NCBI RefSeq assembly: GCF_000384295.1
Contig: NZ_KB913037.1
Coordinates: 7,317,533-7,381,532 of the forward strand
DNA length: 64,000 nucleotides
Direction: 5' to 3'
Source of the DNA: Amycolatopsis balhimycina FH 1894
GTDB lineage: Bacteria > Actinomycetota > Actinomycetes > Mycobacteriales > Pseudonocardiaceae
Below the pieces are notes generated by a model. The model was not told where the DNA came from. It saw only the letters and a program-made list of their open reading frames with translations, and ran no database searches. Of the stretch, positions 15,467 through 22,646 are shown piece by piece. The translations under genes and the position numbers were made by a program. Each line of letters opens with the position of its first letter. Position 1 is the stretch's first letter.

Positions 15467-15596
15467 GCTATTGAGGCTATGAGCGATAATGCCTGGTAGG
15501 AGGAGCCCGGTACGGGGGCCATTCGCAGAGGGTGGCCAGAACTGGGGGCCAGAGCGATGATGAGCACTTGTCGGGTGCGAACCGAGGGAGTACCGA
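15467..15596. promoter_or_regulatory. Divergent promoter region between small-gene cassette and XRE/TPR regulator
   Basis: This 130-bp gap is the only non-coding space between the two divergent units. GATAAT at 15485-15490 is a possible -10 for the regulator, and TAGCCT on the opposite strand (about 15474-15479) a possible -10 for ORF 1. The two would overlap, so one bound regulator could control both. A GAGGGAG site precedes the regulator start. Confidence 0.4.
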
Positions 15597-16484
15597 GTGG
15601 AGCAGCAAGGAATCGGCGCACTGCTCCGGAACCAGCGCGCGGCCACCGGTCGTTCCCAAGCCGATCAGGCCGAGGTACTTTCCGAGATCTCGGGGCAGCC
15701 CGTCACCCGCAACGAAGTATCGCGATGGGAGTGTGAGCGGCGATTGCCGACGCCGTTCTGGCAGAAGCACATGGCCGCGACTTTCGAGATCGACGTGCAG
15801 GGAATTCGTCGTGCGGTCATGGCGACTCGTGCGGAACAGCGGAAGGCGAAGACGGGAGAGACAGTGCAGCGGCGTGAATTCATCGGAGCAATGGCCGCTC
15901 TGGCAATTCCGCCGGCTCGCACGGAACAACCGACTGCGCGCCGGATCGGGCAATCCGACATCGACGAGTTGCGCCGCCGAACAGCCCGGCTCCGTCGTCT
16001 CGACAACGTCTTGGGCGGCGCCGAGACCTTCCCGGTGTACTCGGCCGAGGTCGATTTCACGCAGCGGCTGCTCCGCGAATCCAGCCACACGATCGAGCTC
16101 GGCCAGCAGCTGCGGGCACTGCTTGCCGAGCAACAGCAGCAGGCCGGTTGGGCAGCATTCGACCATGGCCAGAACGCACTCGCCCAGCGGCTCTACAGCG
16201 ACAGCCGGAAAGCCGCCGAGGAGGCCGGTGCGCTCGACCTCGCCGGGAACGCGCTGGCCTACGCCGCGTACCAGCAGACCGCGACCGCGCAGAGCGGGAC
16301 CGCGCTGGCCGCCGACTCGTGCGAGGTCGAGCAGGCCGCCGCGACCCTCGCGCGTGCCGCGGACCTGGCCGCTGGAGTCAGCTCGGTACGCCCGGCGGCC
16401 CGGATTCAGGCGGTAGCCCGCCAGCTGGCGGGGTACCGGTCAACGCCGATGGTCGGCGACCTGCTGGCCCGGCTGGGCGCCTAA
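15597..16484 (+). CDS. XRE regulator with TPR-like C-terminal domain
   Basis: A 295-residue protein with an N-terminal HTH (about 7-60: GALLRNQRAATGRSQADQAEVLSEISGQPVTRNEVSRWE), a linker QRREFIGAMAALAIPP, and an alanine-rich helical part (120-290) resembling TPR repeats, as in many streptomycete XRE regulators. GTG start after GAGGGAG. Divergent from the small-gene cassette, which is its most likely target. Effector unknown, perhaps a peptide bound by the TPR part. Confidence 0.8.
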   Translation: MEQQGIGALLRNQRAATGRSQADQAEVLSEISGQPVTRNEVSRWECERRLPTPFWQKHMAATFEIDVQGIRRAVMATRAEQRKAKTGETVQRREFIGAMAALAIPPARTEQPTARRIGQSDIDELRRRTARLRRLDNVLGGAETFPVYSAEVDFTQRLLRESSHTIELGQQLRALLAEQQQQAGWAAFDHGQNALAQRLYSDSRKAAEEAGALDLAGNALAYAAYQQTATAQSGTALAADSCEVEQAAATLARAADLAAGVSSVRPAARIQAVARQLAGYRSTPMVGDLLARLGA

Positions 16485-16807
16485 GCGTCCGAGTTCGTCG
16501 ACGCCTCGACCCACTGCAGGTAGTCGGCGGAGCCGCGCACGAGCTCGACGGCGGTCACCTCCGGCTTGCTCCACGGGTGCTGCTCGACGATGTGCGCTTC
16601 CAGTTCGGCGTAGCGGGCGTCCGTGGTCTTGAACGTCACGTTCCACTCCTCGCCCTCGCCCTGCTCGCCGAGGTGCCAGAAGAACGACGCGACCGGGCCG
16701 GTCACCTGTGCTGTGGCCGCCAGGCGAGCGGCCACCGCTGAGCCGGCGAGCTTCGCGCCGGAGTCGCGGTCCGGGGTGGTTGTGGTCACGAGAAGGTGGA
16801 CTGCCAT
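16481..16807 (-). CDS. cutA: CutA family protein (divalent cation tolerance)
   Basis: A 108-residue ferredoxin-like protein. It has AATAQVTGPVASFFWHLGEQGEGEEWNVTFKTTDARYAELEAHIVEQHPWSKPEVTAVELVRGSADYLQWVE, matching the CutA pattern of a W-containing strand, the KT..R...L...I...HP segment and the final YL.W. Family members form very stable trimers; the copper tolerance role is not well proved. Converges with the XRE/TPR gene, overlapping by 4 bp. Confidence 0.85.
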   Translation of the reverse strand: MAVHLLVTTTTPDRDSGAKLAGSAVAARLAATAQVTGPVASFFWHLGEQGEGEEWNVTFKTTDARYAELEAHIVEQHPWSKPEVTAVELVRGSADYLQWVEASTNSDA

Positions 16808-16844
16808 GACGCCACCCTAGGACGCTCCGGCGCCTCGGACGGGG

Positions 16845-17120
16845 CTAGGACGCCGGTCTGAAGTGCTCAGTCCATCGGACGCCGTCCCACCACTGTGTCG
16901 CGCCCTGCTGCGTCGGCGACGGGTACCAGCCTGCCGGCGGCCCGGCGGGCGCGGGCGGCTGCGCGGCAGGGGAAACCGCCTGCTGTGCGAGCGCTTGCTG
17001 CTGAAGCCTGGTTTGTGCCTGGAGCTCACGCAGGGACTTCTTGGCGACGCGCTGCTTCTTGCTGCTGCCGCGGACGAGCCCGCCCGTGCTGATCATCAGG
17101 GACTTCCGGATGAGGCCCAC
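16845..17120 (-). CDS. Small DUF2510 domain protein
   Basis: A 91-residue protein with a basic N-terminus (SSKKQRVAKKSLRELQAQTRLQQQALAQQ, helical) and a C-terminal DUF2510 motif, PAGWYPSPTQQGATQWWDGVRWTEH. That tryptophan-rich motif is common at the ends of actinobacterial membrane proteins, but here no membrane segment is present. GTG start. Role unknown. Confidence 0.75.
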   Translation of the reverse strand: MGLIRKSLMISTGGLVRGSSKKQRVAKKSLRELQAQTRLQQQALAQQAVSPAAQPPAPAGPPAGWYPSPTQQGATQWWDGVRWTEHFRPAS

Positions 17121-17228
17121 GTGGTGCCACCTTCCCGTCGGGTGTACTCGCAGGAGTCGGTGATCAATCGCGCCGTGTTACGCGTCCACCGAGGCGATCG
17201 GCAGTTCCAGCAGGCGAGCCCGGGACAA

Positions 17229-17249
17229 CGTCACCGTCCTGCGGTGACG
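17229..17249. terminator. Hairpin downstream of SDR gene
   Basis: CGTCACCG and CGGTGACG form an 8-bp stem around five bases. It lies 16 bp after the SDR stop on the minus strand. There is no T-tract, so it is at best a weak or factor-dependent terminator. Confidence 0.4.
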
Positions 17250-17264
17250 CGGTCCCGGTCGGGC

Positions 17265-18011
17265 TCAGACCGCCAGCCGGCCGCCGTCCACCGGGAGGAT
17301 CGCGCCCTGGACGAAGCTCGAACCGCCCGCCACGAGGAACGCGATCGCCGCGGCGATCTCCTCCGGTGCGGCCACCCGGCCGGCCGGGCCGTTCGCGGCC
17401 AGCGCGTCCAGGCCGTCGCCGAAGGCGGCCGTGCCTTCGGTGCGCGTCGGGCCCGGGCTGACCGCGTTGACCCGCACGCCGGACGGCCCGAACTCCGCCG
17501 CCCACGCCTTCGTCATCAGCTCGATCGCCGCCTTCGACGAGCCGTAGAGCGCCATGCCCGGCATGCCCCTCGCCGCGACCATCGTGGACACGTTGACGAT
17601 CGCGCCGTGCCCGCGGGCGGCCATCTCCGGCGCCAGCTCGGCGACGAGGAAGAACGGTACCTTCACGTTGATCGCGTACACGCGGTCGAAGTCCGTTTCG
17701 GAGAGGTCCGCAGTGGGGCCGGTGGGGAAGATCCCGGCGTTGTTCACCAGCACGTCGATGGGCCCGCCCAGCTCACGGGCCCGCGCCGCCAGCTCCCGCG
17801 CCGACGACGCGTCCGTCAGGCCGGCCGCGACGAAGTCGGCCTTCCCGCCCGCCACGCGGATGTTTTCGACGACCTCGGCGCCGCGTCCGGCGTCCCGCCC
17901 GGACAGCACGACGTGCGCCCCGAGCCCGGCCAGCGCGATCGCCGTCGCGCGGCCGATCCCGCTCGTCCCGCCGGTCACCAATGCCGTCGACCCGGACAGT
18001 TCTGCACTCAT
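17265..18011 (-). CDS. SDR family oxidoreductase
   Basis: A 248-residue classical short-chain dehydrogenase: TGGTSGIG (13-20), NNAG (90s), Ser152, Tyr156 and Lys160 (YGSSK). The segment ending in ILPVDGGRLAV is the usual C-terminus. Arg39 after the second strand (LSGRD) favours NADP. An AAGGAG site precedes ATG 18011. It lies 91 bp after LysR, co-directional with LysR and P450, so it may be the third gene of a P450-LysR-SDR unit. Confidence 0.9.
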   Translation of the reverse strand: MSAELSGSTALVTGGTSGIGRATAIALAGLGAHVVLSGRDAGRGAEVVENIRVAGGKADFVAAGLTDASSARELAARARELGGPIDVLVNNAGIFPTGPTADLSETDFDRVYAINVKVPFFLVAELAPEMAARGHGAIVNVSTMVAARGMPGMALYGSSKAAIELMTKAWAAEFGPSGVRVNAVSPGPTRTEGTAAFGDGLDALAANGPAGRVAAPEEIAAAIAFLVAGGSSFVQGAILPVDGGRLAV

Positions 18012-18102
18012 CGTTCAACTCCTTCGCGACCCGGGTGTCTCCCGGTCGAAGGGTTCAAGCGAGGCCGCCACAAGAGACTTCCGGGATCGCGTTCGGCACT
18101 GC

Positions 18103-18996
18103 TTATGCCCGCGATTCGTCCCGCCGATGGTCTTCCAGTGCCGCGACGAACTCCGCGAGGTCGCGGCGGTGCGAGTTCGCCGGCCACACGGCCCAGGTCC
18201 GCCGCACGAGCGGATTCCCGGCCAGCGGCCGCCACCGCACCGAGTCCGGCAGCGGGTACGGCCACTCGGGTGGCGCGAACGCGTAGGCCGTGCCCGCGCT
18301 GACCGCCGGGATCTTCAGCTCGACGATCAGCCGCTGCTCCTCCGGGACGTCGGGACCGACGTCGAGGCCGTGGCTGCGCAGGATCGCCGCCAGCTCGTCG
18401 TACCACGCCGGGCTCCCCGCGCGGGGGAAGGCGAACCAGTCCAGCCCGGCCAGCTCCTCCAGCCGGACCGGCGAGCCGAGCTTCTCCGCGAGATCCGCCG
18501 CCAGCAGGACGCCCACGTTCTCCTCCACGACGAGCACCGCGTCCAGGTCGGGCCCGGCCGGGCGTTCGCGGACCAGCCCGACGTCCAGCTCGCCCGCCCG
18601 CAGCGCGGCGACCTGCGCCACCGACGACAGGTGCCGCGCCTGCACCCGCGTTTCCCCCAGCCGGGCGAGCGCCGACGGCAGCAGCTCGGGCGGCAGCTCC
18701 AGCGGGACGCCGACGCGCAGCACGCCGCCGCCGGTCTCCGTGTGCCGGGCCATCGCGGCGAGCGCCTGGTCGTGGCGCGCCAGTACCGCGCGCGCTTCGC
18801 CCAGCAACGTCGTCCCGGCGTCCGTGACCTGGACGCCCGTACTCGTGCGCACCAGCAGCCGGACGCCGAGGCGGCGTTCCAGCGCGGTGATCGTCTGGGA
18901 CAGCGCCGGCTGGCTCACGTGCAGCCGCCGCGCCGCCTTGGACATCGCCCCGGCTTCGACGACCGCGACGAACGCCCGCAGCTCGCGGATCTCCAT
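18103..18996 (-). CDS. LysR family regulator
   Basis: A 297-residue LysR protein. The HTH is at 1-60 (MEIRELRAFVAVVEAGAMSKAARRLHVSQPALSQTITALERRLG) and the periplasmic-binding-like effector domain follows. The start is fixed by the canonical MEIRELR and by a 1-base overlap with the P450 stop (TGATG). LysR genes are usually divergent from their target; here it is downstream of and coupled to the P450, so it is probably autoregulated with it. Confidence 0.9.
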   Translation of the reverse strand: MEIRELRAFVAVVEAGAMSKAARRLHVSQPALSQTITALERRLGVRLLVRTSTGVQVTDAGTTLLGEARAVLARHDQALAAMARHTETGGGVLRVGVPLELPPELLPSALARLGETRVQARHLSSVAQVAALRAGELDVGLVRERPAGPDLDAVLVVEENVGVLLAADLAEKLGSPVRLEELAGLDWFAFPRAGSPAWYDELAAILRSHGLDVGPDVPEEQRLIVELKIPAVSAGTAYAFAPPEWPYPLPDSVRWRPLAGNPLVRRTWAVWPANSHRRDLAEFVAALEDHRRDESRA

Positions 18997-20249
18997 CAGC
19001 GGGCCCACCGGATCGGCAGCGACTTGAGGCCGTTCTGGAAGTTCGACCGCAGCCGCACCGGTTCCCCGGCGAGTTCCATGAAGCCGGGCAGGTCGAGCAC
19101 CGCGGCGAACATCGCCCGCAGCTGGACCCGCGCCAGCTGCGCGCCGAGGCAGAAGTGCGGGCCGTGGCCGAAGGTCAGGTGATCGTTCGGCGTGCGGGCG
19201 ATGTCGAAGACGTCCGGGTCCTCGAACACCTCCGGATCCCGGTTGGCCCCGGTAAACCAGACCACCACCTTGTCGCCGGCCCGGATGTCCACATCGGACA
19301 GCCGGACGCCGGCGACGGCGGTGCGCCGGAAGTGCATGACCGGCGTCCACCAGCGCAGCATCTCTTCGACCGCCGACGGCAGCAGGGACCGGTCTTCCCT
19401 GAGCCGCCGGTACTGCTCGGGGTGCGACAGCAGCGCGAGCAGCCCGCCGGGCAGGCCGTTGCGGAGGGTTTCGTTGCCCGCCACGGAAAACAGCCAGAAC
19501 AGGTTCTCGAACTCGGCGAGTGAGACGCGGGCGCCGTCGTCGCCGACGTTCCGCATCAACGCGCTCATCACGTCGTCGCCGGGATGCGAACGCTTGTACT
19601 CGCCGAGTGCGTTCGCGTACGCGTAGAGGTCCGGCATCCCCGCGCGGGTCCGCGGATCCGGCATCGCGCCGTCCGGGCCGGGGGACGGCCGGACGGCGAG
19701 GGCGGCCCGCGCCAGGCCGGTCACCTCGGCGGGGGAGACGGTCGCGCTGACCGCGTACTCGGCGTCCTGGTAGCCGATCACGCGGTTGCTCCAGTCGTAC
19801 ATCAGCCGCCGGTCTTGTTCCGGCACGCCGAACACCGCGGCCAGCGTGCGCAGCGGCAGATCGGCGGCCACCTGCGCGAAGTCGCACTCGCCTCGATCGG
19901 CGACCTCGGCGACGAGGCTCCGCGCCCGGCTCTCGATCTGCGAAGTCAGCTTCGCGACCGCGCGCGGGGTGAACGCCTTGGTGAGCAGCCCGCGCAGCCT
20001 GCCGTGCTCCGGCGGGTCCATGTTGAGCATCATCCGGCGCACGTACGCGAGGTCGGCGGCGTCGCGGATCTGCGTCCCGCCGAGCTGCGAGGAGAACAGC
20101 GCGGGGTCGCGCAGCACCCGCCGCACGTCGGCGTGGCGCAGCACCGCCCAGAAATCGTCGACGCGCACCACCGGCGACTCGCGCCGCAGCCGCGCCAGCT
20201 CCTCGTACGGGACGCCCCGCATGTAGGTGTCCGGATCGGTGATCCCCAC
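18996..20249 (-). CDS. Cytochrome P450
   Basis: A 417-residue soluble bacterial P450. The I-helix has SVAGNETL (acid-alcohol pair replaced by N-E-T), the K-helix ExxR is in SAVEEMLRW, and the haem loop FGHGPHFCLGAQLAR places the thiolate at Cys367. It resembles CYP families acting on fatty acids, steroids or terpenoids (MNMDPPEHGRLRGLLTKAFTPRAV is the usual C-helix region). No ferredoxin or reductase gene adjoins, so it must use partners from elsewhere. Operon with LysR. Confidence 0.92.
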   Translation of the reverse strand: MGITDPDTYMRGVPYEELARLRRESPVVRVDDFWAVLRHADVRRVLRDPALFSSQLGGTQIRDAADLAYVRRMMLNMDPPEHGRLRGLLTKAFTPRAVAKLTSQIESRARSLVAEVADRGECDFAQVAADLPLRTLAAVFGVPEQDRRLMYDWSNRVIGYQDAEYAVSATVSPAEVTGLARAALAVRPSPGPDGAMPDPRTRAGMPDLYAYANALGEYKRSHPGDDVMSALMRNVGDDGARVSLAEFENLFWLFSVAGNETLRNGLPGGLLALLSHPEQYRRLREDRSLLPSAVEEMLRWWTPVMHFRRTAVAGVRLSDVDIRAGDKVVVWFTGANRDPEVFEDPDVFDIARTPNDHLTFGHGPHFCLGAQLARVQLRAMFAAVLDLPGFMELAGEPVRLRSNFQNGLKSLPIRWAR

Positions 20250-20266
20250 GAACCGACCCTAGCCGC

Positions 20267-21004
20267 TCAGCCCTGCCGGGTGGGCCGGATGGTGAGGTCG
20301 CCGATTTCGACGTCGTCGGGCTGCTCGATCGCGAACGCGATGGCGCGCGCCACGGCGTCGGGGCTGATGCCGAGGTCGGCCATGGCCTGCTGGGCCTGCT
20401 CGCGCTGCTCGGGGTCGCTGACGTAGTCGACGAGCTCGGTGCGGACGTACCCCGGGGAGATGGACGTCGTGCGGAGCACGCCGTCGGTGGACTCCTGGCG
20501 CAGCGCCTCCAGCAGCGTGCGGACGGCGTTCTTGGTCCCGGCGTAGACGGCTTGGCCGGGGACGATCTTGAGGCCCGACGTCGACACGGTGGTCACGAAG
20601 TGCCCGTGGCCCCGCTCGCGGAACACCGGCAGCGCGGCGGCGATGCCGTGGAGGACCCCGCGCAGGTTGACGTCGATCATCGCGTCCCAGTCGTCGACGT
20701 CGAGGGCGGCGACGGGCGCGATCCGGGCGACGCCGGCGTTGGCCACCAGCACGTCGAGGCGGCCGTACCGGTCCACGGCCAGCGCGACCAGCCGCTCGAG
20801 GTCGGCGCGCCGGGTGACGTCGGTTTCCACCAGGTCCGCGCGGCCGCCCGCGGACCGGATGTCCGCGACGAGCGCGTCGAGCCGGTCGGTGCGGCGCGCG
20901 CCGAGCACGACGGCCGCGCCACGGGCCGCCAGCTCCCGCGCGGTGGCCGCGCCGATCCCGCTGCTGGCTCCGGTGATGGCGACGACCTTGTCCATGCTGC
21001 TCAT
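20267..21004 (-). CDS. SDR family oxidoreductase, TetR-controlled
   Basis: A 245-residue SDR: TGASSGIGAA (11-20), NAG (89-91), Ser141, Tyr154 and Lys158 (YAGTK). The start ATG 21004 follows GAGGAGAG. The long C-terminal helix region (VSDPEQREQAQQAMADLGISPDAVARAIAFAIEQPDDVEIGDLTIRPT) is typical of the YdfG/serine-dehydrogenase-like subgroup. It is divergent from the TetR gene at 21090 with twin operators between them, so expression is probably induced by its substrate or a toxic carbonyl. Confidence 0.9.
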   Translation of the reverse strand: MSSMDKVVAITGASSGIGAATARELAARGAAVVLGARRTDRLDALVADIRSAGGRADLVETDVTRRADLERLVALAVDRYGRLDVLVANAGVARIAPVAALDVDDWDAMIDVNLRGVLHGIAAALPVFRERGHGHFVTTVSTSGLKIVPGQAVYAGTKNAVRTLLEALRQESTDGVLRTTSISPGYVRTELVDYVSDPEQREQAQQAMADLGISPDAVARAIAFAIEQPDDVEIGDLTIRPTRQG

Positions 21005-21022
21005 GAGGCTCTCCTCGACTAA

Positions 21023-21067
21023 GTTGACAACTGTCCGTTTAATCGCACTGTACCGGACAGTTGTCCG
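21023..21067. promoter_or_regulatory. Twin TetR operators in the SDR/TetR divergent gap
   Basis: Two copies of a palindromic box related to CGGACARYTGTCCG lie at about 21024-21037 and 21054-21067. Together they also form a larger inverted repeat: GACAACTGTCC at 21026-21036 and GGACAGTTGTC at 21055-21065, both 11 bp and perfect. Centres are about 30 bp apart, three helical turns, so two TetR dimers could sit on the same face and silence both promoters. Confidence 0.7.
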
Positions 21068-21089
21068 CTTATGAAAAAGGGGCGTCTTC

Positions 21090-21662
21090 GTGAGCCGTGA
21101 GCGCCGGTCGGACGCGGTCGCCAACCGCGACCGCATCGTGGAGGCCGCGCGGGCCGAACTGAGCAGGTCCAACGGCGCGGTGGACGACCTGAAGCTGCAT
21201 CTGGTCGCCAAGGCGGCCGGGGTGGGACAGGGCACGCTCTACCGCCACTTCCCGACCCGCGAGCACCTGCTCGCGGAGGTGTACCGCCACGAGCTGACCG
21301 AGCTGGTCGACGCCGTGGCGCCGCTGCTGGCGGAGCATCCCCCGCTCCGGGCGCTCACCGGGTGGCTCGACCGGCTGGTCGAGTACGCGCGCGTCAAACG
21401 CGGTGTCATGGCGGCGATCGAGGCGTCGGCGTGGCAGGACCTCTACGCCGGCCAGCACCACCGGCTCGACGAAGCGCTGGAGCTGCTGCTCGACCGGGGA
21501 AAGGCCGCCGGCGAAGTGCGCGAAGAGGTCGACGCCGCCGACGTCATCCTGCTTCTGGGCGCGTTGTCGCGGATTCCCGGGCCGGAGTGGGACAAGCGCG
21601 CGCCCACGGTCGTGACGGTCATCGTCGACGGTCTTCGCCCTAGCCGCGCGCGGCCGTCGTAG
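21090..21662 (+). CDS. TetR family regulator
   Basis: A 190-residue TetR protein with HTH at about 32-55 (LHLVAKAAGVGQGTLYRHFPTREHLL) and a C-terminal domain of the TetR_C_33-like type (YARVKRGVMAAIEASAW). GTG start after AAAAAGGGG. It probably represses the divergent SDR and itself through the operators at 21023-21067. The alpha/beta hydrolase begins 14 bp downstream and may be part of the same unit. Confidence 0.9.
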   Translation: MSRERRSDAVANRDRIVEAARAELSRSNGAVDDLKLHLVAKAAGVGQGTLYRHFPTREHLLAEVYRHELTELVDAVAPLLAEHPPLRALTGWLDRLVEYARVKRGVMAAIEASAWQDLYAGQHHRLDEALELLLDRGKAAGEVREEVDAADVILLLGALSRIPGPEWDKRAPTVVTVIVDGLRPSRARPS

Positions 21663-21676
21663 GGGAGGCTGCTGCG

Positions 21677-22405
21677 ATGGACACGCTCAACATGCGCACC
21701 GGCGGCCAGGGCGAACCGGCCGTCCTCCTCCTGCACGGCCTGGGTGCGACCGGCGCCGTCTGGGCCCACTTCTCCGTGGCGCTCGACCGGCGCGTCCTGG
21801 TGCCCGACCTCCCCGGCCACGGCTTGTCCTCGCCGCTGCCGCACTACAGCTTCGCGACGCTCGCCGCGGCGGTCGCGCGGGCGCTGCCGCCGGGCGGGCC
21901 GCTGATCGCCGCCGGGCACTCGCTCGGTGGGGTGGTCGCGCTGGAACTGGCCTCCGGCCGGTACGACGTCGAGGTCGAAGGCGTGCTGGCGCTCGGGGTG
22001 AAGGTCGAGTGGAGCCAGGACGACCTGGGCCGCGCGGCGTCGTTCGCGGCCCGGCCGGCCCGGGTGTTCGAGACGCGGGAAGACGCCGAGCAGGCCTACC
22101 TGAAGGTGTCCGGGCTGCTCGGGATCGCGCCCGCCGACCCGGCCGGGCTGCGCGAGACCGAGGAGGGCTGGCGCCTGGCGATGGACCCGGCCGCGTTCGG
22201 CGTCGGCGCGCCGGACATGCCCGCGCTGCTCGCCGCGGCGCGGTGCCCGGTCGTGCTGGCGGCGGGCGAAAACGACCCGATGAGCCGTCCGGACCAGCTG
22301 CGGGCGCTCGATCCGGACGCGGTCACGCTCGCCGGTCTCGGTCACAACGCCCACGTCGAGGACCCGGCCGCGGTACGCGCGCTGCTGGAGCGCTTCGGCG
22401 TGTGA
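21677..22405 (+). CDS. Alpha/beta hydrolase
   Basis: A 242-residue hydrolase. The oxyanion motif is HGLG (20-23), the nucleophile elbow is GHSLGG (Ser82), the acid is in GENDPM (about residue 199) and the histidine is in GLGHNAHVEDP (about 218). It may be an esterase or a lactonase; the substrate is not evident. It follows the TetR gene by 14 bp and is ended by the terminator at 22416. Confidence 0.87.
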   Translation: MDTLNMRTGGQGEPAVLLLHGLGATGAVWAHFSVALDRRVLVPDLPGHGLSSPLPHYSFATLAAAVARALPPGGPLIAAGHSLGGVVALELASGRYDVEVEGVLALGVKVEWSQDDLGRAASFAARPARVFETREDAEQAYLKVSGLLGIAPADPAGLRETEEGWRLAMDPAAFGVGAPDMPALLAAARCPVVLAAGENDPMSRPDQLRALDPDAVTLAGLGHNAHVEDPAAVRALLERFGV

Positions 22406-22415
22406 ATGTCCGGGC

Positions 22416-22444
22416 GCAGCCGTCGTACCCCAAGCGACGGCTGC
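22416..22444. terminator. Strong hairpin after alpha/beta hydrolase
   Basis: GCAGCCGTCG and CGACGGCTGC form a perfect 10-bp stem around nine bases, 10 bp after the hydrolase stop. There is no T-tract, as is common in actinomycetes. Confidence 0.65.
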
Positions 22445-22646
22445 TCCCTCGAACCCCTCGCCACCACCGGACGCGGGAAAGCCTAGGAAACGGCGGTGGA
22501 CGAGCGCCTGTACCGCCTCAACCCGCCGTCGTCACCGTCCGCACCTGCGGAAACGGTTATCTTCGCCGTTCGGTGGTACATCTCCGGCGGCACGATCGTG
22601 ATGCTTGAGGGGTACGTTCCGCGGGGGTACGCGGGAGAGGACGTCT

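Noticed and set aside
18103..20249. P450-LysR-SDR as part of a biosynthetic gene cluster
   Set aside because: No polyketide, peptide or terpene synthase occurs in the window; a small catabolic or modification unit is more likely.
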